Shown here: positions 17,028-23,949 of the stretch, in pieces | How positions within the stretch are numbered: position 1 is the first letter of the stretch | How the letters are laid out: each line of letters begins with the position of its first letter | Assembly: GCA_964235605.1 (NCBI GenBank) | Contig: CAXSCR010000044.1 | Coordinates: 1-38,672, forward strand | Origin: DATCRE01 sp964235605 | Lineage (GTDB): Bacteria > Bacteroidota > Bacteroidia > Cytophagales > Cyclobacteriaceae | Length of the DNA: 38,672 nt | Direction: 5' to 3' | Notes under the pieces: model-generated | Databases searched by the model: none | What the model was told of the DNA's origin: nothing | The model's input: the letters and a program-made list of their open reading frames with translations, nothing else | Position numbers and translations under genes: made by a program

Positions 17028-17690
17028 TTATTCTCTGGTCTCGGCGATAGACTTCAATTCACTAATAACCTTTTTTGGATCTGACGCGGTAAATACAAAG
17101 TTTCCAGCAACTAAGACGCTGGCACCTGCACCAAGTAACTGTTTAGCATTCTGCTGGTTTACGCCTCCATCAATTTCTATTACTGCATTTGATTTATTTG
17201 CTACGATCATTTCCTTTAACCTAGCAACCTTTTGAAAGGTGTTCTGAATGAATTTCTGCGCTCCAAAACCTGGATTGACAGACATCACGCATATCACATC
17301 TATATCTGCAATGATGTTTTCCAGATCCGAAATTGATGTATGTGGATTGATAGCAACGCCGGCTTTACAACCTAACGCTTTTATTTGCTGAATATTTCGA
17401 TGCAGATGTGGGCAAGCTTCAACATGAACTGAAATGACCTCTGCGCCGGCTTTATAGAAGGCTTCTACGTACTTTTCAGGTTGAACGATCATGAGATGAA
17501 CGTCTAATGGTTTCTTCGCGTGCCGCTTAATTGCTTCAACCACAGGTAATCCCATCGAAATATTGGGAACAAAAACGCCATCCATAATATCAACATGGAT
17601 CCAGTCTGCCTGGCTTTCATTGATCATTTTTACTTCGCGTTCTAAGTTAGCGAAATCGGCGGCTAGGATGGATGGAGCGATAATAGGCAT
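17028..17690 (-). CDS. rpe: Ribulose-phosphate 3-epimerase
   Basis: This pentose-phosphate enzyme interconverts ribulose-5-phosphate and xylulose-5-phosphate. The 220-residue TIM barrel shows the family motifs: IAPSILAADFANLEREV, HVDIMDGVFVPNIS with metal-binding His and catalytic Asp, LDVHLMIVQPE, VMSVNPGFGAQKF for the catalytic loop, and IEIDGGVNQQNA with the second catalytic Asp. Length and motifs are standard. It is preceded by its own -7 element. Confidence 0.97.
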   Translation of the reverse strand: MPIIAPSILAADFANLEREVKMINESQADWIHVDIMDGVFVPNISMGLPVVEAIKRHAKKPLDVHLMIVQPEKYVEAFYKAGAEVISVHVEACPHLHRNIQQIKALGCKAGVAINPHTSISDLENIIADIDVICVMSVNPGFGAQKFIQNTFQKVARLKEMIVANKSNAVIEIDGGVNQQNAKQLLGAGASVLVAGNFVFTASDPKKVISELKSIAETRE

Positions 17691-17723
17691 TAGATAACGT
17701 ATTTAATAAGTGCAATTTGTGCG

Positions 17724-17754
17724 CAAAGATAGGTTATGTAGCCGAGCTGAAAAA
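17724..17754 (-). promoter_or_regulatory. Promoter of rpe
   Basis: The minus strand has TTTT (plus 17751-17754), 19 nt, then a perfect TATCTTTG (plus 17724-17731). The rpe ATG is 34 nt downstream. Confidence 0.5.
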
Positions 17755-17764
17755 ATAATTTCCA

Positions 17765-19384
17765 TTAGCGCTTAACAACCCTAATCATGTAGATTTCTTT
17801 TTTAAAAAAAAATCGTAAAAGGTATAGCCCTGAAGAAAGTGTTGAAAGATTAGTTTTATAAACAGGATTTAACCAATTAAAGGCTACTTCATTAGTGCTA
17901 TAAACTAACTGACCTTGGATGGTCAATACCTCAAAACCACAAGAAGCTACGTCATCAGGATTTTTAGTACGGATATTAATTATATCTGTAAACGGGTTGG
18001 GATATACTTCCAAAACTTGTGTCTGCTCAGCAAAATTTTGATAATTATTTACGGCAATGTAATTGGGAATTCCGTATCCAAGAAAATTATCTGGATCATT
18101 TGCTTGTGAAGCAGAATTTTTTAAAACTTCTATCAGTTGCTTGTTAGTCAAATTTGGATATTGTTGCCAAATGCCAGCGGCGAGGCCAGCTACTAATGGC
18201 GCTGCGAAAGATGTGCCTGAACCACTTGCAATTTGCCCGCTAGGGGTAATATAAGATACCTGTGTTCCGAGTGCAGCTAAATCTGGCTTAATACGATTAT
18301 CTGCCGAAGGACCAATGGAGCTAGATCCATTTCTATTACCTTGAGCATCAACGTTAGCTATCGCTAATACGTCTTTGGCATCTGCTGGTGCGGTAAGTTT
18401 TTTCCAGCTATTATAGCCTTCATTGCCTGCTGCGCAAACAACTAACACACCCTTTTCAGAAGCAAGCTGAGCAGCTCTTGTTATCACGGCTGTATTACCA
18501 TCGAGATCAGCTGTGCTGTAATCCATTTCTACATCTCCAAATGTGTTGTAGCCAACAGAAGTACTGATGATGTCCGCACCAGAACTGTCAGCGCGTTCAG
18601 CAGCGAACAGCCAATTATACTCCTCTATACGAAACTCCGTGTCATCATCTTCAGTAACATATAATTGAAAGTTTGCTTTATAAGCACTACCCATAAACAT
18701 ACCTTCTTTATATGCTGCTATGATCGATAAACAGTTGGTACCATGCGAATCGTATTGAAAAACATTAGTTGTATTATATACAAAATCGTGAGAAACATTA
18801 AGATCTATACGTTGCTCGGTAAATAGGTCTACAAAAGGCGTTGTGATATTTACACCTGGAAATCCGGAGTCTAATACTGCAATGGTCATCCCCTCTCCAC
18901 GATAACCTGATCGATGCATGGAGTCAACACCAATCATTCTTAGCTGCAAGGTGCTGGCTATTGAGATCTTGTCATCTTTGCTTTCCGTTATTGCAGCTTT
19001 TCTTCCACTCAACAACTTTGCGCCAGGCGCAACGAACTCCACCGATTGAACGAAGTCTAGTGCCTCTACATTTGGTATTAATGAAGCATCCGATTCTATC
19101 AAAGCACCATTTAGCCACCTTGTTTTAAAGAAGACCGATACACCTGTATTTCTTAAAGCATCAACATAGCTTTCATTTACAGGAAGATCTTGTTCTATTA
19201 TAGAAATTTTTTGCTTTGTTCTTCTCTCTATAGCTTTTTGCGATAGAAATTGCAATGGATTGGACACGCTATAAACACTTCCTGCCTTATCTTTAAAAAC
19301 AACTATATAACGGTTTATTTGCGCGTTTGCCAGCGTGACAATGAATAATAAAAGAATCGCTAAGGTAATTCTACTGTACAACAT
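17765..19384 (-). CDS. Subtilisin-like (S8) serine protease exported by T9SS (type A sorting domain)
   Basis: The 539-residue protein starts with a signal peptide (MLYSRITLAILLLFIVTLANAQ), followed by an inhibitor-type propeptide (about 24-120, INRYIVVFKDK). The S8 catalytic domain has all residues in place: Asp172 (VLDSGFPGV), His214 (DSHGTNCLS), oxyanion Asn321 (AAGNEG) and Ser392 (GSGTSFAAPLVAG). A C-terminal type A T9SS sorting domain begins near 455 (LEVYPNPFTDIINI) and ends GLYLLRFFFKK... MIRVVKR. It is therefore secreted or surface-anchored and probably self-activating. Its start codon lies 14 nt inside the upstream lipoprotein gene, so the two are coupled. Confidence 0.92.
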   Translation of the reverse strand: MLYSRITLAILLLFIVTLANAQINRYIVVFKDKAGSVYSVSNPLQFLSQKAIERRTKQKISIIEQDLPVNESYVDALRNTGVSVFFKTRWLNGALIESDASLIPNVEALDFVQSVEFVAPGAKLLSGRKAAITESKDDKISIASTLQLRMIGVDSMHRSGYRGEGMTIAVLDSGFPGVNITTPFVDLFTEQRIDLNVSHDFVYNTTNVFQYDSHGTNCLSIIAAYKEGMFMGSAYKANFQLYVTEDDDTEFRIEEYNWLFAAERADSSGADIISTSVGYNTFGDVEMDYSTADLDGNTAVITRAAQLASEKGVLVVCAAGNEGYNSWKKLTAPADAKDVLAIANVDAQGNRNGSSSIGPSADNRIKPDLAALGTQVSYITPSGQIASGSGTSFAAPLVAGLAAGIWQQYPNLTNKQLIEVLKNSASQANDPDNFLGYGIPNYIAVNNYQNFAEQTQVLEVYPNPFTDIINIRTKNPDDVASCGFEVLTIQGQLVYSTNEVAFNWLNPVYKTNLSTLSSGLYLLRFFFKKEIYMIRVVKR

Positions 19385-20075
19385 GGTCTATCAATGTTTG
19401 AATTTTAGTACGCTCATGCGCTCTGATATATAGTCCCCAACAAAATTTATCGGTACAATATTCCACATAATTATTAACCCGTTTCACAAGGCCGATACTT
19501 TCTGCATATGTAGAATAACGTATGTCTTTATAAGTAAAATTAACCTCGTTTGACTCTTGAACTGTAATGCTATTTGTTGATTCAAACGGCTTTTTAAAAT
19601 CTATAATCTGAAACTCATCAATCGTAGAATTATTACGATCAGCCTCTATGGTATTATATTTATTTCCCTTCCACTTTAATCCGTCGCGGATAGGAATAAG
19701 CAATTTTATATAGGCAATGTTTTCTTCGCTCTCAATAACTTCATTCAACTGTGACATTTTAACAGACCAAGTTTTCGTATCAGTCCAGCTTTCCGTGTCG
19801 TTATCTCTCGTGGAAACGTAGATAACAAATGTATTTTCGTCTAATAAGTTTTTGTAACTATCTATGATTTCATATTTCTCCTGATAGGCTATGGTTTTAT
19901 TTTGCGTAAGGGTATCAAAAGTAATTTCAGTTACGTCATAAATCCAATAACTACCTACACTTAATGGAAAGTAGTTTAAACTAGTGTCTATATGCGGTTC
20001 ATCCTTACTACAACCATAAAACAATGGAAGTAAACATAAAAATAGAAATATTGAAGAATGCTTCACCGTGACCAT
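19371..20075 (-). CDS. Predicted lipoprotein of unknown function
   Basis: About 234 residues from the ATG at 20075, chosen because it places the signal peptide (HSSIFLFLCLLPLFYGC) near the N-terminus; an ATG at 20114 would add 13 residues. The lipobox LFYG-C predicts lipidation at Cys. The mature part begins SKDEPHIDTSLNYFPLSVGSYW and is rich in beta-strand, aromatic and acidic residues. The phrase YFPLSVGSYWIYDV recurs in Bacteroidota lipoproteins of unknown role. Its last 14 nt overlap the start of the S8 protease gene, suggesting cotranslation; a link to protease folding or retention is speculative. Confidence 0.75.
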   Translation of the reverse strand: MVTVKHSSIFLFLCLLPLFYGCSKDEPHIDTSLNYFPLSVGSYWIYDVTEITFDTLTQNKTIAYQEKYEIIDSYKNLLDENTFVIYVSTRDNDTESWTDTKTWSVKMSQLNEVIESEENIAYIKLLIPIRDGLKWKGNKYNTIEADRNNSTIDEFQIIDFKKPFESTNSITVQESNEVNFTYKDIRYSTYAESIGLVKRVNNYVEYCTDKFCWGLYIRAHERTKIQTLIDHVVQ

Positions 20076-20147
20076 CGCTTTTGTTAATTCCGCATGTACC
20101 TTTGAACGTAACATGTTCTAAAGTTATTTTTTCTTTTTGATAAAACT

Positions 20148-20738
20148 ATGTCTTTGAAAACGTTAGTTAAGGTAGGAAATATTTCGAATCTAAGTGATGC
20201 TCGCTATTGCTCCGGAATGGGTGTAGAAATGCTTGGATTTCAAGTTATTGAAGGAAGAGATAACTATATTGACCCTAAAACGTACCAGGAGATCAGGGGT
20301 TGGTTGTCAGGTCCTGTGGTTGTTTTAGAAGTTTATGGCCTATCTTCTGAAACTAATTTTAATTCATTAATCGAAAACTATTCACCAGATTTTCTAGAGT
20401 TAGGCTTAGCAGATATCACAAATCTTCCGCAAACTTCTATTCGATTCTTGGTTTCTGTTGATAGAAATAGTCTAGCTAAGAATGCAGAAAAGCTAAAGTC
20501 GATAAAGGGCAAAATTGAATATATAATTATTAATGAATCGGAGGGCTTAACTTTTATAAAGCAACTTGCTAATGAATACCCTGTACTGGTTAAACTCCAT
20601 TCACAATCAAACATAAATGCTTTACTTGAAAATTTTGATATTAAAGGGGTAGCTTTAAATGGCAGCAAAGAAATTAAGCCCGGCCTTAAAGACTATGATC
20701 ACCTCGCGGAAGTACTTGAGCAGCTTGAACAAGATTAA
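20148..20738 (+). CDS. TrpF-like TIM-barrel protein lacking the catalytic Cys
   Basis: At 196 residues it is close in length to phosphoribosylanthranilate isomerase, and the N-terminus KVGNISNLSDARYCSGMGVEMLGF aligns by eye with TrpF's KICGITN...DA...GAD.LGF. Two differences stand out. The catalytic Cys of the KxCG motif is replaced (KVGN), and the phosphate-binding SPRYV segment after the second strand is absent (GRDNYIDPKTYQEI instead). The C-terminal part ends FDIKGVALNGSKEIKPGLKDYD, resembling TrpF's final NGSxExxPGxKD block. No other trp gene is nearby. It is probably a TrpF homologue with a changed or lost activity. It converges with the TerB-like gene, only 4 nt apart. Confidence 0.6.
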   Translation: MSLKTLVKVGNISNLSDARYCSGMGVEMLGFQVIEGRDNYIDPKTYQEIRGWLSGPVVVLEVYGLSSETNFNSLIENYSPDFLELGLADITNLPQTSIRFLVSVDRNSLAKNAEKLKSIKGKIEYIIINESEGLTFIKQLANEYPVLVKLHSQSNINALLENFDIKGVALNGSKEIKPGLKDYDHLAEVLEQLEQD

Positions 20739-20742
20739 TTGC

Positions 20743-21174
20743 CTATTTAACATATTTATCCTTTGCTACTCTCTTAATTTCCTCCCATTCATCTTGCGGC
20801 GGTGGTGTGCCTCTTTCAAATTCCTTAACTAACCAGGCTACTAGTTCTCTTTTCATTCCAAAACTTTCTACCATATCTTCGCAGAACTGAATTTCCTGTT
20901 TATCAACAACTTCATCGGCATATACCATAAGAATCAGGTCATATAACAGATTCATTTTGTCATTGTGGTTGTCAGGCACTATAACTTCAAATTTTTCATT
21001 AATTCCAATCAATTCTTTAACCTGCCTATCCTTTAAACCATACCGTTTAGCAATTTTATACAACAGCAACTCTTCTTTAGGATGCATATGACCATCTGCC
21101 TTAGCTAATGCCAAAAGATTTTTAATGTGGTTCTTTTTATAAGAAATATATTGATGTTCAAAAAAGCCGATCAT
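20743..21174 (-). CDS. TerB-like domain protein
   Basis: This 143-residue all-helical protein has no signal peptide. The pattern LLALAKADGHMHPKEELLLYKIAKRYGL, with the conserved acidic cluster at DGHMHPKE and a second acidic site at YADEVVDKQEIQF, matches the TerB/TerB-like helical fold, in which paired acidic sites are thought to bind metal. TerB proteins occur in tellurite-resistance and in phage- or membrane-associated systems, but solitary copies are common and of unknown role. It is downstream of the acyl-CoA ligase on the same strand (63-nt gap), possibly cotranscribed. A TerC-family remnant lies far away at the right edge with no evident link. Confidence 0.7.
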   Translation of the reverse strand: MIGFFEHQYISYKKNHIKNLLALAKADGHMHPKEELLLYKIAKRYGLKDRQVKELIGINEKFEVIVPDNHNDKMNLLYDLILMVYADEVVDKQEIQFCEDMVESFGMKRELVAWLVKEFERGTPPPQDEWEEIKRVAKDKYVK

Positions 21175-21237
21175 ATAAGTTATTTTAATATGGCATTAAG
21201 TTACAAGTCTATATACTACTTTCCAACCACACTTAAA

Positions 21238-22917
21238 TCAAATGACAGCTGTTGCTAAAAGCTCTTCCTTAAGCACCCTTCGCAAAATCTTACCCACATT
21301 AGATTTAGGTAACTCATTTCGAAATTCAAAAAACTTAGGTACTTTATAATTAGTTAAATTCTCGTAACAATATTTTTTGATCTCATCAACGGTAAGACTT
21401 TGATCTTTCTTTACGATGTAAACCTTAATAACTTCACCTGACTTAACATCAGATATTCCTATAGCTGCAACTTCCAAAACTTTTGGATGGGCTGCCAAAA
21501 CATTTTCAATTTCATTTGGAAAAACATTAAATCCGGAAACTTTAATCATGTCTTTCTTCCTATCAACAATTTTAAAGAAACCATCTACGTCCATTGATCC
21601 AATATCACCGGTTCTAAACCAACCCCCCGGAAAGAATACACCATCATTATTCTTTTGCCAATAACCAGACATTACCTGCGGCCCGCGCGCGCAAATTTCT
21701 CCTGTGCCCTCTTGTAATTGATTTCCTTCATCATCAAAAATTGCCACTTCAGTATTTGGCACCGGCAAACCAATTGAACCTAACCGATGTGTACCGTCAA
21801 GGGGATTACAACACAATACAGGCGACGTTTCGCTTAGACCATAACCTTCAACTAAGCCCGTACCAGTTACTTCCTTCCAACGTTTTGCCACAATATCTTG
21901 AACGGCCATGCCCCCTCCTATTGCTCCATGCAAATGTGAAAAATCTATGTCTTTAAATCCGGGCGTGTTCAATAATCCATTGAACAATGTATTAACACCC
22001 GTGATGATCGTAAATTTGTGTTTTTTCAACTCCTTCACAAAGCCATTCATGTCTTTCGGATTAGTAATTAGTACATTCTTAACACCTGTACTAAACATAA
22101 GAACACCATTCACCGTCAAAGCAAATATGTGATACATGGGTATAGCCGTTATGATAATATCACTTCCGTCCGGATTCATATACGATTTAAACCACTGCGT
22201 TATCATTGAATTATGTGCTACTATATTTCCATGTGACAACTTTGCTCCCTTGGAGATACCCGTAGTACCACCAGTATACTGAAGTACCGCAACATCTGTG
22301 TTCGTTATTGCCGGCTTTATATACTTCATCACTTTTCCCTTTTGTAGCGTATTATTAAAGGAAATTGCTTTAGAAATATGATAGTTCGGTACCATTTTCT
22401 TAATACGTTTTACAACAAAATTTATTAACGGTCCCTTTACTAGTCCTAACCTATCGCCCAACTGTGTGATAATAATATGCTTAATGTCTATCTGCTGTAA
22501 AACTTTTTCTAGATTACTAGCGAAATTGGCTACAATAACAATAGCAGAGATCTCAGCATCTTTAAATTGATGCTCCATTTCTCTAGGTGTATAAAGAGGA
22601 TTGGTATTTACCACAATGAGTCCAGCGCGTAAAGCGCCAAAAAAGGCAATTGGAAACTGTAAAAGATTCGGCATTTGAATGGCAATTCGTTCGCCTTTTT
22701 TTAGGCCTAAACCATCTTGAAGGTAAGCCGCAAAATCTCTCGACAGCTCGCCTAGCTCTTTATAAGTAAGTGTGACGCCCATGTTTTCAAATGCAACCCG
22801 ATCGCTGTATTTATTACAGCTAAGCTCAAACAATTCATTAATTGAATTATAGTCATACAGCTTAATCTCGTGTGATACATCTTTCGGATAATGTTTAAAC
22901 CAGGGGAAATCAATCAT
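21238..22917 (-). CDS. Long-chain acyl-CoA synthetase (fatty acid-CoA ligase)
   Basis: The start is placed at the ATG at 22917 (559 residues, MIDFPWFKHYPKDV); an upstream in-frame start would translate through a transcription terminator. The enzyme activates fatty acids to acyl-CoA via acyl-AMP. It shows the ATP/AMP loop LQYTGGTTGISKGAKLSHGN (near 205-225), the EGYGLSETSPV motif, the hinge Asp/Arg in GWFRTGDIGSMD...GFFKIVDRKKDMIKVSGFNVFP, and the C-terminal catalytic Lys in LPKSNVGKILRR. Motifs and length fit the FadD/LC-FACS type, although chain length cannot be read from sequence. It heads a possible two-gene unit with the TerB-like gene. Confidence 0.9.
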   Translation of the reverse strand: MIDFPWFKHYPKDVSHEIKLYDYNSINELFELSCNKYSDRVAFENMGVTLTYKELGELSRDFAAYLQDGLGLKKGERIAIQMPNLLQFPIAFFGALRAGLIVVNTNPLYTPREMEHQFKDAEISAIVIVANFASNLEKVLQQIDIKHIIITQLGDRLGLVKGPLINFVVKRIKKMVPNYHISKAISFNNTLQKGKVMKYIKPAITNTDVAVLQYTGGTTGISKGAKLSHGNIVAHNSMITQWFKSYMNPDGSDIIITAIPMYHIFALTVNGVLMFSTGVKNVLITNPKDMNGFVKELKKHKFTIITGVNTLFNGLLNTPGFKDIDFSHLHGAIGGGMAVQDIVAKRWKEVTGTGLVEGYGLSETSPVLCCNPLDGTHRLGSIGLPVPNTEVAIFDDEGNQLQEGTGEICARGPQVMSGYWQKNNDGVFFPGGWFRTGDIGSMDVDGFFKIVDRKKDMIKVSGFNVFPNEIENVLAAHPKVLEVAAIGISDVKSGEVIKVYIVKKDQSLTVDEIKKYCYENLTNYKVPKFFEFRNELPKSNVGKILRRVLKEELLATAVI

Positions 22918-22997
22918 GATGTTACTATATAGTTTAGTTAGCGCAAAGCAAACGATTGTATGTTTCGAAATCAATAGTATATAGCGTTCTTTGGAAT

Positions 22998-23025
22998 AAA
23001 AAAGCCCTGGTTTTGAAACCAAGGC
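22998..23025 (-). terminator. Minus-strand terminator between the tRNA-like RNA and the acyl-CoA ligase gene
   Basis: The minus strand reads GCCTTGGTTT-CA-AAACCAGGGC followed by TTTTTT. The 10-bp stem includes one G-U pair that would be a C-A mismatch on the plus strand, so the element is oriented for minus-strand transcription. It ends whatever is transcribed from upstream (23030-23270), before the acyl-CoA ligase start at 22917. Confidence 0.8.
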
Positions 23026-23098
23026 TCGCCTCCACATGACTTTATTAACCTAAACTGAGAGATGGGAGAAAAACGTTCTAATTTTCATTAAAACATTG

Positions 23099-23216
23099 CT
23101 GTAGAGGGAGGGCTCGAACCTCCACGGAGCAGTTAGGTCGCCAAAGGCTGGACTTTATCCTGTTTACTCCACCCCCGAGACCGGAGGGCTTGTCTGCCAA
23201 ATTCCAACACCCTACA
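23099..23216 (-). ncRNA. tRNA-like structured RNA with long variable region and no normal anticodon loop
   Basis: On the minus strand the ends pair as TGTAGGG / CTCTACA, like an acceptor stem. The T-arm is ideal: stem GGAGG/CCTCC with loop TTCGAGC. The D-arm TTGG-AATTTGGCAGA-CAA matches tRNA-Leu, including the invariant GG. The anticodon position holds CCTCCG-GTCT-CGGGGG (or a 5-bp stem with loop CGGTCTC), which lacks U33 and a readable 7-nt loop. A region of about 48 nt with GGAG/CTCC pairing replaces the variable arm. At 118 nt it is far longer than a Leu or Ser tRNA. Flanks extend the first stem (AACATTG/CAATGTT). An oriented terminator follows at 22998-23025. I do not recognise a named RNA family; it is not a plausible decoding tRNA. 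Confidence 0.6.
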
Positions 23217-23274
23217 ATGTTGTTTTACTTTCGAATCCTGAACGTAATCAGGTGGTCTGTTGTAAAATCTTTAA

Positions 23275-23305
23275 CAAATTAACGGCAAATTGATTTACAC
23301 AGCAA
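23275..23305 (-). promoter_or_regulatory. Possible promoter of the tRNA-like RNA
   Basis: The minus strand has TTG (plus 23303-23305), 20 nt, then TTAATTTG (plus 23275-23282), one mismatch from TAnnTTTG and with the same spacing as the tRNA-Met promoter at 238-268. Transcription would start near 23268, about 50 nt before the tRNA-like core. Confidence 0.35.
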
Positions 23306-23346
23306 TGAAGTACTCAAATAATTATATACTTTTTAAAATATTTGGT

Positions 23347-23354
23347 TATTTTTG
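23347..23354 (+). promoter_or_regulatory. -7 element of the Lrp/AsnC gene
   Basis: TATTTTTG is a perfect -7 element; no clear -33 TTG is present at 19-20 nt, which may mean activator dependence. The in-frame TTG at 23352 that could extend the regulator's reading frame is part of this promoter, so translation must start at the ATG at 23382. Confidence 0.55.
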
Positions 23355-23381
23355 AATTATCATCAAGAATCAATTTTTACA

Positions 23382-23846
23382 ATGGCAGAAAATTACAAAG
23401 TTGATAATGTAGACCTCAAGATTTTAGAAATACTAATGCAAGATGCCAAAAAACCCTATACAGAAGTAGCCAAAAAGATCTTCTTATCGGGAGGCACGGT
23501 GCATGTGCGCATGAATAAAATGGAAGAGGCAGGCATTGTTGAAAAAACCACTTTAAAGGTAAATTATGCAAAGCTTGGTTACGATATAACTGCATTTATA
23601 GGAATTTTTCTAGAAAAAAGTGCCCTGTACGATCAGGTGATGTCGAATCTAAAGACAATTCCAGAAGTAACAAGCATCCATTATACCACGGGTAATTATA
23701 GTATGTTTGTACGCATTCACTGCAAAGACACCAACCATCTCAAAATTGTACTTCACGATAAAATTCAACAACTAGAAGGGATTGAAAGAACTGAAACGAT
23801 GATTTCATTAGAAGAAAGCTTAGACCGGAGCCTTAATCTCACCTAA
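23382..23846 (+). CDS. Lrp/AsnC-family transcriptional regulator
   Basis: 154 residues from the ATG at 23382. An N-terminal winged helix-turn-helix (about 8-60: VDLKILEILMQDAKKPYTEVAKKIFLSGGTVHVRMNKMEEAGIV) is followed by a RAM ligand-binding domain (about 70-145, with FIGIFLEKSALYDQV and VTSIHYTTGNYSMFVRI). Such proteins bind DNA as dimers or octamers and often sense amino acids. It lies 103 nt upstream of sufB in the same direction. Whether it controls the suf operon or is simply adjacent cannot be read from the sequence; sufB has its own -7 element. Confidence 0.9.
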   Translation: MAENYKVDNVDLKILEILMQDAKKPYTEVAKKIFLSGGTVHVRMNKMEEAGIVEKTTLKVNYAKLGYDITAFIGIFLEKSALYDQVMSNLKTIPEVTSIHYTTGNYSMFVRIHCKDTNHLKIVLHDKIQQLEGIERTETMISLEESLDRSLNLT

Positions 23847-23903
23847 AACGCCTATTAACCCTTTTTATTTAAATTCCAAGAACCTAAAAACAGGTAAATT
23901 GTT

Positions 23904-23911
23904 TAGATTTG
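23904..23911 (+). promoter_or_regulatory. -7 element of the suf operon
   Basis: TAGATTTG is a perfect TAnnTTTG element 38 nt before the sufB ATG. No TTG is found at the expected -33 position (23881-23884 reads AACC), a pattern that suits a regulated promoter. Confidence 0.5.
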
Positions 23912-23926
23912 TAGTTATTTGAAATC

Positions 23927-23940
23927 AGTCTAAATAGACT
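23927..23940. promoter_or_regulatory. Palindrome in the sufB leader
   Basis: AGTCTA-AA-TAGACT is a perfect 14-nt palindrome located between the -7 element and the ATG, ending 9 nt before the sufB start. It could be an operator or a small leader hairpin over the ribosome-binding region. It does not match the Fur or IscR consensus sites I know. Confidence 0.45.
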
Positions 23941-23949
23941 CTTATTTAT

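Noticed and set aside
22918..23037. Longer acyl-CoA ligase start (40 extra residues)
   Set aside because: It would translate through the minus-strand terminator at 22998-23025, and the family N-terminus fits the ATG at 22917.
23099..23216. Ordinary tRNA-Leu/Ser or tRNA-Sec
   Set aside because: The length (118 nt), the absence of U33 and the closed anticodon arm rule out a decoding tRNA; it is also not consistent with the Sec anticodon TCA.
23352..23381. TTG start 30 nt upstream in the Lrp/AsnC frame
   Set aside because: The TTG is part of the -7 promoter element TATTTTTG, so it cannot be in the mRNA.
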